Positions 32,873 to 45,051 of a DNA stretch of 64,000 nt are shown here, piece by piece. This DNA is from [Phialemoniopsis] sp. UDSM-2020 (Eukaryota > Ascomycota > Sordariomycetes > Thyridiales > Thyridiaceae): positions 4,712,001-4,776,000 of the forward strand of contig JAEILZ010000002.1 in NCBI GenBank assembly GCA_018873225.1. Direction: 5' to 3'. Position 1 is the first letter of the stretch. Each line of letters starts with the position of its first letter. A model generated the notes under the pieces. The model saw nothing but the letters and a program-made list of their open reading frames with translations. It was not told the origin of the DNA and made no database searches. The position numbers were made by a program, and so were the translations under genes.

Positions 32873-35158
32873 TCAGTCCCCTCTCCCACGGTAGGCGCCC
32901 ATCTTCTCGATCGAGCTCATGATACCGCTCCGCGAGCCGGACCCGCTACCCGGCCTAGGGATACCGATAGGTCCGTTGCTGCTGAACTTGCGCTCGTGGC
33001 CCGGGGGACGGATGCCCGACCGTGCGATGGAGCTCGGTGCCTTGAGGCCCGAGATGCGCTTGGCGCTGCGCGGTGCAACGTCCGGCGCCGGCGCAGGGGC
33101 CGTCTGTCGCCGAGACGGCGTGCCGATGACAGAGTGACGCTTGTTAGGCGTGGCTCGCTGGGCCGGTGTAGGGGCGGGGGGCTCGCGCTCGCGTTCTTTT
33201 GTGGCGATGAAACTCTGTTGTTGCATGGCCATCATCTCTTCGGCCAGCTGTACCAACTCGCCCTTTTCGACGCGCTCCGCCTCGAGGAGCGAACGGAGCT
33301 CCGTGTTGTCGCCCTGGACGGTCTTGACCACCGCCTCGAGCTTCTCGACCTCAGCCTCGAGCTGCTTGATCTGCGCCGAGTCACGAGCCGCCTGCGCCTT
33401 GCGCTCCTCCTCGGCCTCGGCCTCGACAGCAGAGGGCACGACCCTGGTCATGGTGGCGTCGCGACCCAGACGCAGCTTGTCATTATCGTCAGAGATCTCG
33501 ATGATCCTGGCCTCGAGCTCGCGAACCCGCTTCTCCCAGCGGTTCTCGTAGCTCTTCTTGAGGGCAGCCACTTTGGTCTCGTGCTTGGTCTTGTAGGCGG
33601 CATGGAGCTCGCGAGCAACACGCTCGACGGCAATCTCAACCTCGCGCTGGGTCGAGGAGGCACCTCCAGGACTCCTGACTCGGTCGGGTGAGGCGGCCGC
33701 CTCTGCTGAGGCCTTGCCGGCGCGCATGCCGGCCATCTTGGACTCGGCCTCCTGAGCCATCATCTCGGCGGCCTCGCGGCGCTGCTCGGCTTCGATCAGC
33801 TTGGCTTCGAGCTCTTCCCTCTCGCGCGAGCCGATGACGATCTCCTCCTTGACCTTGCGGAGGACATTCTCCATTTCGCGCCCACGCTTCTCCCAGCTGT
33901 CCTTCTCTTCGCCTATCGCCTCACGCATGCTTCTCTCCTCGCGCAGCTGCTCCATCGACTGACCGACCCGCTTCTCGGCATCGCCAACGGCCGTCTTGAG
34001 GGAGTGCACCTCGGCCTCCTTGCCACTGAGGGACGCCTTGAGGCTGGAAATCTCGGAGAGGAAATTGGACTTGAGGCTCTCAAGCTCGCGAGGAGTAATG
34101 GTAGGAATGCTGCGTGGGGTGGGTAGAGGAGGTATATCAAAGTCGAGAAGGTTCACCAGGCTTGACCGCTGCGGCGTCTGAGGAACCTGGCCGGGTGCAC
34201 TCTTGGATGGTGAGACGCGCCCGTTTCGTTCCGGAGACTGATTCCTCTGGGCCATGCGCAACTGCTCGGTAAAGTCCATGAGCAGGCTAGTCGTGTTGCC
34301 CGTCGACTCATACTGGGCTGTCCTGTTGGGCAGTGGGCCTGCGCGAGGTGTGCGTGATGGTGAAGGCGGGCCTCGCGCGGCTCGCGGGGTGAGTCCGTCG
34401 CCGTACTTGGTTGGACTCTGGCCAAGCTTGGCAAACATTGTGAGGTTCGGCAAGGCCGAGAATGTGCTGAACGTGCTGACCATGGTGTCATCTATACCGC
34501 CGGGGCCATCGTCTTCATCCACGACCTCGTCGACAGCATGATGAATGACAGAATCGTCACTGGCAGGGTGGTCGTCGTTGTCCATAAACTCACTGTCCTC
34601 GAGTATGTCAATCGCCTGCTTGAGGCCGGGGTTGTCGTGTATGACTTCCTCCAAGCTGGTAGTGCGCTCCTCGGTTTGTGCAGGCCGAGTTGAAGGTTGT
34701 TGTTCCTGTTGTTGTTGTTGTTGTTGCTGAGGGGGCGACTTCGGTGTGGAGGGCTGCTGTCTGTGGCCTCTGGGAGTCTCGTCGACAGAGATCTTGACGG
34801 GGAAGCGTTTCTCGGGAATGAACTTGCGTGGACTCCGGGCAGGAGGGAGGGTGGCGCTGCTAGGGACGCTGAGCTCGCCGGCGGACGGAGCCCGGTCTTG
34901 CAAGATTTTAAGGGGGGATAGTTCGGTGCCGGACATGATCCTGGAGACAGGGCGGATTTTGGCTGGTATAATGTTCTCCTGGTTGTCGTCCTGGACGGTG
35001 CTGACGAAAGGGGACGAGTCCCCCTCATCATTGCCGCCGTCTGCCATTTCGGAGTGTGTGGTGTAGGTGCGCACCTCGTAGTCGTCGTAGCGGCGAGCGG
35101 TCGCGGGAGTTGCGCGGTTCAGAGTGGAATGGTGGGCGGGCGTCAATGGGGATGCCAT
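32873..35158 (-). CDS. Coiled-coil protein, possibly spindle-pole-body (Cut12-like)
   Basis: Single-exon gene for about 761 residues starting MASPLTPAHHSTLNRATPAT. The frame extends upstream to 35212 but only on a TTG codon. The N-terminal 350 residues are low-complexity, rich in Ser, Pro and acidic residues, with many SP/TP sites (possible CDK/MAPK targets), NQENIIPAKI, MSGTELSPLKIL, a poly-Gln tract at about 144-155, and STFSTFSALPNLTMFAKLG. Residues from about 353 to 640 are predicted coiled coil, broken by a Ser/Gly linker. The C-terminus is basic, Gly/Ser/Arg-rich (RPGSGSGSRSG), and resembles a microtubule-binding tail. The pattern recalls fungal spindle pole body formation-associated (Cut12-type) proteins, but I recognise that only loosely. 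Other spindle or cytoskeletal coiled-coil proteins are possible. Confidence 0.7.
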   Translation of the reverse strand: MASPLTPAHHSTLNRATPATARRYDDYEVRTYTTHSEMADGGNDEGDSSPFVSTVQDDNQENIIPAKIRPVSRIMSGTELSPLKILQDRAPSAGELSVPSSATLPPARSPRKFIPEKRFPVKISVDETPRGHRQQPSTPKSPPQQQQQQQQEQQPSTRPAQTEERTTSLEEVIHDNPGLKQAIDILEDSEFMDNDDHPASDDSVIHHAVDEVVDEDDGPGGIDDTMVSTFSTFSALPNLTMFAKLGQSPTKYGDGLTPRAARGPPSPSRTPRAGPLPNRTAQYESTGNTTSLLMDFTEQLRMAQRNQSPERNGRVSPSKSAPGQVPQTPQRSSLVNLLDFDIPPLPTPRSIPTITPRELESLKSNFLSEISSLKASLSGKEAEVHSLKTAVGDAEKRVGQSMEQLREERSMREAIGEEKDSWEKRGREMENVLRKVKEEIVIGSREREELEAKLIEAEQRREAAEMMAQEAESKMAGMRAGKASAEAAASPDRVRSPGGASSTQREVEIAVERVARELHAAYKTKHETKVAALKKSYENRWEKRVRELEARIIEISDDNDKLRLGRDATMTRVVPSAVEAEAEEERKAQAARDSAQIKQLEAEVEKLEAVVKTVQGDNTELRSLLEAERVEKGELVQLAEEMMAMQQQSFIATKEREREPPAPTPAQRATPNKRHSVIGTPSRRQTAPAPAPDVAPRSAKRISGLKAPSSIARSGIRPPGHERKFSSNGPIGIPRPGSGSGSRSGIMSSIEKMGAYRGRGD

Positions 35159-37824
35159 GAGTCCTTTTTTACGTATGCGAGGGTTTCCTAGGAGAACTTC
35201 GGATCTCCCCAAGATGTCAATTGGGTGGTGCTGCGAGCTTGTGTGTTTAATGGTCCATCGCCCGTGGTGTTTTGTTGCTGTTGGCTATTATCACCACACG
35301 CCCTTCTCACAACGCCGGCTAGACTTTTGTTTCGAAACGCGGCAGCGGTGTGGTGTGTGTGCTACGAGCCACTTTAGGGGGGAAAAGTTGGCCTGGCAAC
35401 CCCCTGTCACTTTGCGGATGGTCACGTGAAGGCCTTAGCACAGGGGATTAAGGGATGGGATAAGGGAGCCCTGGAGATGAGTGTTAAAGCACGCTAATCA
35501 GCACCTGGCCTTACTGACTTAGGTAAGCAGTCCGCCCCCCAAGCAAGCCCGCTGACTCGGGTTGCGAGAGCCATGCGCTGACGTAGCACCCACCATCTGC
35601 ACCAGTCTCGTTGCTGTTCCCCACGAACAATGGACAAGCTCTGGAGCCAAGAACCCCGTCCCAAAACGGGCCGCACGTCACCCAGACTTGGTGGTGTATC
35701 CTCCTTCTCCATCTGGACGCTGCATCTTGGAATCTGCGTCGGCTAACGTGGAACGGGCAGCTCGCAGCGTTGCCCAGCTATTAGCCCCTGTGCTTCTTGA
35801 ACAGCAGCATCCCCAGCATCGGGGCCACAGCACTTGATAAGCTTTCGTGGCGTGCAGTCCGATATGTTGATGAGGGGGATCAAGCTTCTAACCGTGCGGC
35901 GTAGATTCGTCGGCTAGGAGGGCGAGCAATGATTTATTAAACATGCGAGCTGTATCAACGGTACCACTGAATGTCGGTTGTCGGTTGTACGGCACCGCAC
36001 AGCCTACCTTGCCGTGCTTGCTCACTATCTTGCAACTTAGACATAGTACAAAATCACCCCATCTCAATGCGGCTTACGGTGGATATGAGGGCATCGTGTT
36101 GGGGCGCTGCTGGGCCATCGAGACCTCCTGAGCCGATCGAACAGGGCACGTAACGCCAAAACGCAGATCTATGCAAACGAGGTGCGGGAAGGGCTCCGCA
36201 AGGGTGATGCGCATCGCCAAGCGAGTCCGGTTTGACACTTTTGTCTTTGACGTGCTTGAAGACAACGGGTTGAAACCTCTCGCGTTGGTTTCTACTTACT
36301 CACCACATACGTACATGTAACCAAGGGGCGGCCACACGGCAGCGGGCGGGCAGCTCATTGGCAAGAAAACGGCAAATTGAAGCCGAGAATGAGCCCAGTA
36401 ATCCCCGTCGAGTTGATACACGCTGGCCAGCGAATTGAGAGCCGAAATCCTGCAAACAGGTAAAAATAGAGGCCACTATTGAACCAACCTGTTTCTAGAG
36501 CAGCACCCCCTCTTCTAAGTGCTTGGTTAAAATGACGCGTTGGCTTTTGGAGCCAAGGTAGCGTGTACACGCATGACGGTGATGGAGTTAGCAGTGCTAC
36601 CCTGCGGGCGATCTCTCGATCGCCCCAACCCACAGAAGGGCCGGAGAAAGGCAGTCGGCACTGTCTGTAGGGCCAGTGAGCGCCTGCAAGACGACGCTAC
36701 AGGCTGCAGCGTACCTGCAACCCCGCCAAATCGGGTAGCGGAAGAGCCAAGAGTCGCCGTTAACACGGGGCCGCACTCTACCCGTACTTGGTACTTGGCC
36801 ATGTGCCTGGACGCCAGAGAGTTAGGCGGAATCTCAGCTGTCCTGACTTGCCTGACTGGCACTGGCGTTGGCGTTGGGGGCATTCTGGCGTTCTGGATCC
36901 TCCTTGAAGGCTGGAGGACGAGGAGGAGCGATCATTTGATGGGGGACCCGTAGATCCAACCTGTGACGTTACTGATATTTGCACTGCCAAAAACGGGGAT
37001 CCTCCCCCCCAGTCTCAAGCACTGATGCTCGTCAAAACTGCAAAGCCTCATAATTACCTCCCTTTTGGAACTCCTTATTTCTTCCAGAGCATTGCAACCT
37101 TTTCCATTGCTAAATTGTTCCATTTCATCTATCAACTCGACGCACCCCGGCATCCCCGAATTGTAAAGTGGCCGGGCTTGTTGACACGACTCGTGGGGTT
37201 TTTGGGAAACCCCATAACTACTTACTAGGGAGCTGCTGCTGCTGCTTCAATACCACTTAGGTTAGGCATATCCTGCAGCTCAACAAGCCCTTAATCCCTC
37301 GGGGCGGTATGCCACGAAGCTGTTATACCGACATTCCACACATATCTTTTTGTCTTCTCCAGTTCCAGTCGAAAGAAGGCTAATGGTTCTAATTGAATGA
37401 ACGCAGCCAGTGCATCTAGAACACCCCCCTAAACTATCGATTTAGCGGTTCAACCTCATCCGCCTCTTCCGCGGTCTGCTTCAAGAATTTGGAGCCAAGC
37501 GGGGAGCTTCGAGCTGGATGACGTCCACCTCTTCCCGACTTCCGAACTGCACCTCGACCAAGTAGGATACTCCATCTGAGCGATATACAGCTCGACGAGT
37601 GCCAGCTTCTGTTTGTCTTCGGCAGTTCGACCGCCAATCCCCGTCCAACTTCGAGTTCTCGAAATCGTCCAGTATACCGACCCAACAACTATAAACCAAC
37701 CCCCAAGAACACCTCTTGTCTTGGCTGAATTTGTGCACCTGCACTTGCCAAGGTCGAATCACACATAAGTTGGGATCGAGATTGTTAACGGCACATGGTC
37801 TTTACCTGAAGCAACTCGATCACC
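35159..37824. other. Divergent upstream region, no gene seen
   Basis: 2.7 kb between the divergent coiled-coil and phosphatidylserine decarboxylase genes. Open frames are short. The longest (36540-36953, 137 codons) has no recognisable feature. Nothing else stands out. Confidence 0.55.
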
Positions 37825-40800
37825 ATGGTTCGAATCATCCCCAGCCGCCTCAAGCCAGGTGCTGGTCATTCGACGGCCAATTCTACTACCAACAGCCGCA
37901 GTGCCAGTCCAATGAGGAACCCCGTGAGCCCCGAAGGACCCAAGGACACCGGCCTCGTGCTGGCCGTGGTCATCATGAAGGTGAACCTTCTCGAAACTAT
38001 ACTTCCTTGTAGAACGTATCTGACAGCAACCAATAGGCACGGAACCTTGCAGCAAAGGATCGTGGCGGCACTTCTGACCCGGTAAGTGGCTCTCATATAG
38101 CCCATCTAGTACCCGACCCGACTCTCCAAACTAACCACCGCTGCACAGTATCTCGTACTCAACCTCGGCGAAGCAAAGCATATGACCCACTCGGTATCCA
38201 AGACTCTGAACCCTGAATGGAACGAGATCTGCCACCTACCCATCACCGGCATAAACAGCCTCCTCCTCGACGTTTGCTGTTGGGACAAGGATCGTTTTGG
38301 CAAGGACTACCTTGGAGAGTTTGACCTCGCCCTCGAGGAGATATTTGCCAACGACAAGACGGAACAGCTGCCCAAATGGTTCCCCCTGAAGAGCAAGAGA
38401 CCAGGCAAGAAGTCGAGCCAGGTCTCGGGAGAGGTCCTGCTACAGTTCAGCCTCTTCGACTCGACAAACAAGCAAGCGACGGACCCACAGATCTTCGAGA
38501 AGCTCTACACCATCATCAGAAGTACTCCAGAGGCCGATATCTCCTCCCGCGCCGCCACGCCTGCTCTCACCCCTTTGAACGCACCATTCAGCTCGCCGTT
38601 CGTGCCCGGCACCTCACCATCCCCTCCGCCTGAAGGCGCCATCACCGATGACAACGACGATGATGATTTCGAAGTCTACGAGGACGAGACACCCGAGGAT
38701 GAGGACCCCTCTAAGCCCGAGACCATCGAGAAACGGCGACGCCGACTCCGGATCAAGGGTCTCAAACGCAAGAAGAGAGACAACCCCTACGAGTTCACCA
38801 ATGGCGGCGTAGACGTGCAGGGTATCCTCTTCCTCGAGATCCGCAACATCACGGACCTGCCGCCCGAGTCAAACTTCACCAAGACCAGCTTTGACATGGA
38901 TCCTTTCGTCGTGGCATCCCTAGGCAAGAAGACCTATCGCACAAAGACGATCCGCCACAACCTCAATCCTACATTCAATGAGAAAATGATCTTCCAAGTT
39001 GCCACCCACGAGCAATCATACTCGTTCGCCTTTACCGTCATCGATCGCGACAAGTACTCGGGCAATGACTTCATCGCCTCTGCCAACCTGCCTATCAAGG
39101 AATTGATGGACCGCGCGCCCAAGGCCAACGAAATGGGCCTGTACGACCTCCGTGACCCGCCAGAGTACCAACCGTCGCAACGCTCTAGGTTTGCTCGGCT
39201 TGGACTGTCACGGACGTCCTCGGCACAGAGCCTCAGCAAGGGTGGCAGACCCGCTCTTAGCAAGACGCCGTCTGCATCCTCGACCACAAGCCCTACGTCG
39301 GCGCCCGCCCCTACGTCGGTACCCGTGATGACCCAGCCGGGCGGTGATGTCCCTGGCGATGTCGCCCCAGCGCCGCTCCCCAGCCCCGGTCTGCTTGCAC
39401 CTACCGATGCTGGTCCCCCGTCCATGGCTGCAGCGGCTGGAGAAATGAACCCGGACTCGGACGATTCCGACTTCAACACCTTCACCCTCCCCCTGAAAAT
39501 GAAGAACGTAGATAAGTGGGAGGATAAACACAACCCCCAGCTCTACATCCGCGCCAAATACATGCCCTATCCGGCCTTGAGGCAGCAGTTCTGGAGGGCT
39601 ATGCTGAAACAGTACGACACTGACGAGAGCGGCTGCATTAGTAAGGTGGAGCTCACGACTATGCTCGACACTCTCGGCTCGACCCTTCGCGAGTCCACAA
39701 TCGATAGCTTCTTCCAGCGCTTCCCGCACAAGAACATCAACGGCGACAACACCATTGGCGATCTGACCGTCGATGAGGCAGTCATCTGTCTGGAAGATCA
39801 GCTACAGGCCAAGTCTAAGCCACAGTCAGTAGCCGACCGCTTGAGGTCCATGGTTCCGGACGCGAGCAAAGTCAAAAATCTGTTGCCTGTACCCGGCACC
39901 ACTGGTGGCGGTGACGGCACTGCCACTCCATCGGCCGAAAGTACTGTGTCCGATGATGCGTCAAGTACTCTGGCTATCCCTGACCAGGGAAGTCCCGGTG
40001 AAGAAGGCGACACCATGAAGAAGGAGGACCTCAATGATGACCAGGGTGAAGAGCATGTCGTGGAGATCCGAGAATGCCCTATCTGCCACCAACCCCGGCT
40101 GAATAAGCGCAAAGACACCGACATCATCACCCACATTGCGACCTGCGCAAGTCAGGATTGGCGTCAGGTCAACAATCTGGTTATGGGCGGCTTCGTGACG
40201 GCGTCTCAGGCGCAGCGGAAGTGGTATTCCAAGGTTGTCACCAAGATCGGCTATGGTGGCTACAAGCTGGGCGCCAACTCTGCCAACATCTTGGTCCAGG
40301 ACCGCATCACTGGCCAGATCAATGAAGAGAAGATGAGCGTCTACGTCAGGCTGGGCATCCGCCTGCTTTACAAGGGCCTGAAGTCCAACAATATGGAGAA
40401 CAGGAGAAGTATGCTGAGTCGCCCCAGCAAACACACTCACGTCTTACTAACGCGTTTTTAGTCCGTAAACTCCTCAAGAGCTTGAGCATCAAGCAGGGTA
40501 AGAAGTATGATGACCCGGCTTCCAGGGCCGAGATCCAAAAGTTCATCGATTTCCACGGGCTCGATATGTCCGAGGTGCTCTTACCGGTTGAAGAATTCAA
40601 AAACTTCAACGAGTTCTTCTACCGCGCGTTGAAGCCAACGGCCCGCCCCTGCTCGGCCCCGGGCAACCCACACATCATCGTCTCGCCGGCCGACTGCCGA
40701 AGCGTGGTTTTCAACCGCCTCGACGCCGCCCAGAAGATCTGGGTCAAGGGCCGCGAGTTCTCCATCAAGACTCTGCTAGGCAACGCCTACCCCGAGGATG

Positions 40801-41530
40801 TCAAGCGCTACACGAGCGGTGGCGCCCTAGGCATCTTCCGTCTCGCGCCGCAAGACTACCATCGCTTCCACGTGCCTGTGGACGGCGTACTGGGCAAACC
40901 AAAACCGATCAGCGGCGAGTACTACACGGTCAACCCTATGGCTATCCGCTCGGCGCTCGATGTCTACGGCGAGAACACAAGGGTTGTAGTGCCCATCGAC
41001 AGCGTCGCGCACGGGCGCGTCATGTTCATCGCCGTGGGCGCCATGATGGTCGGCAGCACCATCATCGAGCGGCAGGAGGGCGAGCACGTCAAGCGAGCCG
41101 AGAACCTGGGCTACTTCAAGTTTGGCGGCAGCACCATTCTCCTGCTCTTCGAGGAGGGCCGGATGAAGTTTGACGACGACCTGGCCAACAACTCGGCTGG
41201 CGCCCTGGAGACTCTGGTAAGTTTACTGAAACCAATTATGGAGATCCGTTTGAGTGACTGCTAATCTGGAAATCCAAAATTCAGATCCGTGCAGGCACCT
41301 CGATCGGCCACTCACCCAATGAGCCGCAGTGGACCCCCGACATGCGCACCGAGGACAAGCAGCTCACGGAGGAGCAGAAGCGTGACGCGCGCCGGCGAAT
41401 CCAGGGCAGCATCGGCGGCGGGGAGTACTCCCCCGATGACAGCGGCGAAGGGGACGCCGATGACAATGACGATGGAGGCCACAGCGGGATCCCGCCCGCC
41501 TCGGCGCACGCTGCGCAGCTTGCGGGCTAG
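37825..41530 (+). CDS. psd2: Phosphatidylserine decarboxylase with two C2 domains and an EF-hand (Psd2 type)
   Basis: Converts phosphatidylserine to phosphatidylethanolamine in endomembranes. Five exons (37825-37980, 38037-38081, 38149-40408, 40462-41216 and 41285-41530) with introns of 53-68 nt encode 1153 residues. Exon 2 is only 15 codons and completes the first C2 domain (MKARNLAAKDRGGTSDPYLV, about 43-160). A basic/acidic linker leads to a second C2 domain at about 289-405 (FLEIRNITDLPP, DPFVVASLGKKTYRTKTI). An EF-hand loop DTDESGCIS begins at about 557. A Cys/His motif (CPICHQ, then HIATCASQDW) precedes the catalytic domain at about 820-1110. The self-processing site is GGST at 1042-1045, where Ser1044 would become the pyruvoyl group. 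The tail after the catalytic part is acidic. The domain order matches yeast Psd2, not mitochondrial Psd1. Confidence 0.93.
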
Positions 41531-43110
41531 GAGTTCCACATGCTGACGATGAGGCTGCGCCCGAGCGAGTGAGTTATCCGTGAGGTGAGCAGGGGACGAG
41601 TGTGGGGGTGGAAGAGAGAAGGAGGAGGGGGCTAGACGTGGGTTTCAAAACAAGCGGTGATACATAGAAAGAAATGGAAAACAACTTAGACAACAAAGGA
41701 CGAAGAAGAGAAAGAGAGAAATCTATGGGAGGCGAGCGTCTTGCTTTTGAGCGGTACTTTTCCATGAATCGTTGAGGGTGATGGCTGTATCTCTCTGGGC
41801 CACTAGGGATATGGACTTGGCGAGGCTTGCCTGCTGCCTCTTGTTCTATCCCTATGTTCGGCTTGGGCGCACGAATGCTCATGGTCTTACCGCGTTGGTT
41901 GCGTTGGTTGTCTGGTCTGCTGGACTGGTATCGATGACAGAGAGTTTTCATGAATATTGGCAACAGGTACAACTTTATGCGATACAATGCAATTGCTATG
42001 GAACATTGTCACTCGAACAGGATGCCAGAGGAGTCAAGCTCTCACAAATATCATGTTGTCATTCCTGGTCTGACGATCCTGGGCTAGGCACCTATGCAAG
42101 GCGTGCCGAATAAATTTCCGGTGCGGCTCAGCTACTGCACGCGGGAGGCCGATTCCCCTCAGCAGATCGAAACTAGAATACATGCTGAGGGAGGCACCGG
42201 GAAGTTTCCATTGGTTAAAGTTCTACTGCTGAGTTTGAATTTAGACAAGGCTTCAAAGGCTGGCTTGGCAGGGCGGAGCTCCTCTTCCAATCTCGCACAC
42301 AATACGGAATACATCCATCAGCAATGTTGTACCCAAGTCGATGAGCAGGTCTGTTTTTGTATAATTTTACAGGGCTTCAATTACACTTCAAAGAGACTGT
42401 TCAGAACAGGATCTAGGCTTCGCCAAGCTGTGCTGTGACGATGTGACGTAGGGTTTCTCGGGGAGTCTGGAACGACGTTGAAGTGGCCGCCATGTGGGCA
42501 CCGGCGGTAAGAATGCCGGCAAACGGACTTAGATCAATCTCCTTACACCCACATCATCGTGCCTCTCGAAAGAACAGACCCAGTAGTCGGGCAAAGCCTA
42601 CTCCTTCCCCAGACACCGCCCTCTTGATCTGAGCAGAACCACATGACATGTGCAAGACGGCAGCAAAAGCATGTTCTGACCGGCCGCAGAAGTTAGGGCT
42701 GTGCAAAGGTCCGACTTTCGGAGAATATCTCGGGAGAAGAGCCTCCCGGTAGATTGTGGTCAGGCCAGACCACAAAAGCTCCTGTCCGGAGAGTATCGAT
42801 GCTTCCGTCATCCCCCACGCACGGGAGCTACCAATAGGTACGTGGGTCAAAAATGGAGGCTCTCTATCCCCCCCACCTGATATCTGCAAGCAGCGGGCGG
42901 GTAGAATGGTCTCCGGGTGGATGCTGATCGTGCCACCCGGTATTCGCTAATATGGGTCGTTGGGTCCTTTGACTGGGGCACTATCAGGATGTTGAAGATT
43001 CGGCTTCACATCGCACTACACCGTGCAAAATACGGGAAGTCGTGATGTTTGTTGTTGAGTACTCGAACCTCGACCCTCTCGTCTCTCAATGATCAAGAGT
43101 GATGATCGCC
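41531..43110. other. Interval between convergent genes, no gene seen
   Basis: 1.6 kb between the 3' ends of the phosphatidylserine decarboxylase and HET-domain genes. Only short open frames without recognisable features. Confidence 0.55.
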
Positions 43111-45051
43111 TTAGACCAAGCTGATCCTCTGGATCTCTGGACCCTGATAATCAGGTCCGGGCGAGCCGTCATCTAGAAGCCCTACACAGGCCTCCCCCTC
43201 CATCAGGCCGGGAATGATGGCGGGCCCTATCACCAGGTAGTGACCATCAGACGTTGGTCGAAGGATCATGGGCATCGAGCAGCCGAAGAGCACCCACACT
43301 CCATCGCCAGGTTCCGCAGTACCTCTTTCATAGCTTGTAAACAGTGAGCCAAGCCTGTTCTGTCGCGTCACAATGATCCGAGGGTTATCATCCAGGAAAG
43401 ACAACGTAGACGATATACTGCCCTCCCCGAAAAAGCTGCTCAATGCTTGAAAGGGCTGATCCGACATGGTCAGAGCTCTGGGGGCAGTCCGGTCGAATTC
43501 TTCGAGCCAGCTTAGGACACGCTGGACAAACTTGTCGAGGTCTGAGTCTGCCGCCATGTGATGCTCCCCATAGTATATATGCATGAATCTGAAGACGAAA
43601 AATCCCATCAAGTCAAGGAGAGGCCGGCTCGTGAGCATCTCATCCGCGTCAATACGAAGCGCGGCACACGCTCTGTGCAGGTCTTGCATCCACCCAGAGA
43701 TGCATCTTTGGCGATTGGCCTCGCCAACTCGAAGTGCGATTGTATCACATCTGATGCCATGAAGAGTGAGCAAACTATGATTTAAAACGACTGAATCCAG
43801 GCTCGCGGGAATCTTCGTCGCCTTGCAACGATACACCTTGGGAAGCAGGAGCAATGAAGCCTTGTCGGGCGTTGGGAGCCAGGTCGGCTCCGAACTTGGC
43901 CCACTTTGTGTAGCATAGCTGCAGAGAAAGTTCACCGAGCTGTACTTGCGGATGTAATGCTTTGCAACCAAGCAATAGGTCTGGAAGACGGAAAGCGTGT
44001 AATCAGGCTTGATGTCCCCCTTTTCACAATCCATGGCCAGACCCACAACCCCATACACCCGATCTCTAGGGTCGGCGGTCATGAGACTATGGGATCTTAC
44101 AAAAAGATAGAATAGAGTACAGTAAAAGAGGCGATGGCCATTGGGGACTCTAAGCCCAGAAAATCCTGCCCACAGGGAGCGAAAAAGAGTTGACGGACGC
44201 ATTCGTATCCTATACATTGTAAGCCTGGCAGAGATTTCCACCGCCACTTCATTATTAGCAGCGAATTCAAAGCGTATGAGCGAATCCGGAAGTATCTCGC
44301 CACTGGGGAAGTGAAACCGTATATTTCGTGCGAGAAAGAGCTCCTGCTGCGTCCAAACTCTCTTCCAGTATGGATGGGCAAAGACTGTGAACAACGGCGA
44401 CCAGAAGTCGGTACTGTAGTCTGATGGTGTTTTGAAGCGACGCAGTTCCATGTGGTGAACGGGGGTCTCAGTGAAGAAATCTGCGCTTGAGGGGCTTTTC
44501 AGACGCCGCACAGCTCGGAAGGCCGGGGAAGCAAGGTCTATGTCGACGTCCATCCAGATCCTGACGCAACGCGCCATAGTGTAGACATCCTTCATCAAGC
44601 TGACCTGATGCCCTCGTTCCTGGTCATCCTTCTGGTCGATACAAATCGCATCGATCCAGAGCGTTCTAGACTCGTCCTCCAACCGCAGATAGGTCAGAGC
44701 GACCTGAAGACTCTCCGTGATTGATATCTCGTCAGCATTGTTGATGACGAGTGGGAATCGGAGCTGAGGCTCGCCCCAGACATAGCTGACTGCATCATAG
44801 ACGGGGTTCGAATCCAAAGACACAATTCTCAAACGTCCACTCAAGGGCGAGCCCTTCTTGCCTGGGAGAAGCTCAAATAGGCGAATCTGATGCTGCGTTT
44901 GATCAAGCGTCTCGTAACAGCCGGGCTTCTGCCTCTTGTTGGGTCTTAAGATCGCATGCTCAGTGCAAGAATCGATCTTCCTCTTGAGCCGCCGCGGCGA
45001 GCGACGCAGCGCCAGGTCTTGTGCTGAACTTTGCGCCTCCTGTTGTGCCAT
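43111..45051 (-). CDS. HET-domain (heterokaryon incompatibility-like) protein
   Basis: Single-exon gene for 646 residues. The ATG at 45051 (CTCTCCATGGC) was chosen, because the frame upstream opens only on GTG. The three HET blocks are clear: YDAVSYVWG at about 85-93, LWIDAICIDQ at about 131-140 and the QERGHQV/MKDVYTMA segment at about 144-160. An N-terminal basic stretch (RRSPRRLKRKID, PNKRQK) could be a nuclear localisation signal. The rest is long and variable, and includes TADPRDRVYGVVGLA, a conserved block of large HET proteins. The C-terminal part shows GDGVWVLFGCSMPMILRP, also common in the family. HET domains are TIR-related and can trigger cell death on non-self recognition, but most family members have no tested role. 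No partner gene of the NLR or HET-C type is adjacent. Confidence 0.88.
   Translation of the reverse strand: MAQQEAQSSAQDLALRRSPRRLKRKIDSCTEHAILRPNKRQKPGCYETLDQTQHQIRLFELLPGKKGSPLSGRLRIVSLDSNPVYDAVSYVWGEPQLRFPLVINNADEISITESLQVALTYLRLEDESRTLWIDAICIDQKDDQERGHQVSLMKDVYTMARCVRIWMDVDIDLASPAFRAVRRLKSPSSADFFTETPVHHMELRRFKTPSDYSTDFWSPLFTVFAHPYWKRVWTQQELFLARNIRFHFPSGEILPDSLIRFEFAANNEVAVEISARLTMYRIRMRPSTLFRSLWAGFSGLRVPNGHRLFYCTLFYLFVRSHSLMTADPRDRVYGVVGLAMDCEKGDIKPDYTLSVFQTYCLVAKHYIRKYSSVNFLCSYATQSGPSSEPTWLPTPDKASLLLLPKVYRCKATKIPASLDSVVLNHSLLTLHGIRCDTIALRVGEANRQRCISGWMQDLHRACAALRIDADEMLTSRPLLDLMGFFVFRFMHIYYGEHHMAADSDLDKFVQRVLSWLEEFDRTAPRALTMSDQPFQALSSFFGEGSISSTLSFLDDNPRIIVTRQNRLGSLFTSYERGTAEPGDGVWVLFGCSMPMILRPTSDGHYLVIGPAIIPGLMEGEACVGLLDDGSPGPDYQGPEIQRISLV

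Noticed and set aside
36540..36953. 137-codon plus-strand frame between the coiled-coil and decarboxylase genes
   Set aside because: No homology recognised, no promoter-like context, and composition typical of non-coding DNA.
44797..44815. tRNA B-box-like GGTTCGAATCC sequence
   Set aside because: It is inside the HET coding sequence and no matching A-box or cloverleaf is present. Similar chance hits near 15483 and 37827 were dismissed for the same reason.
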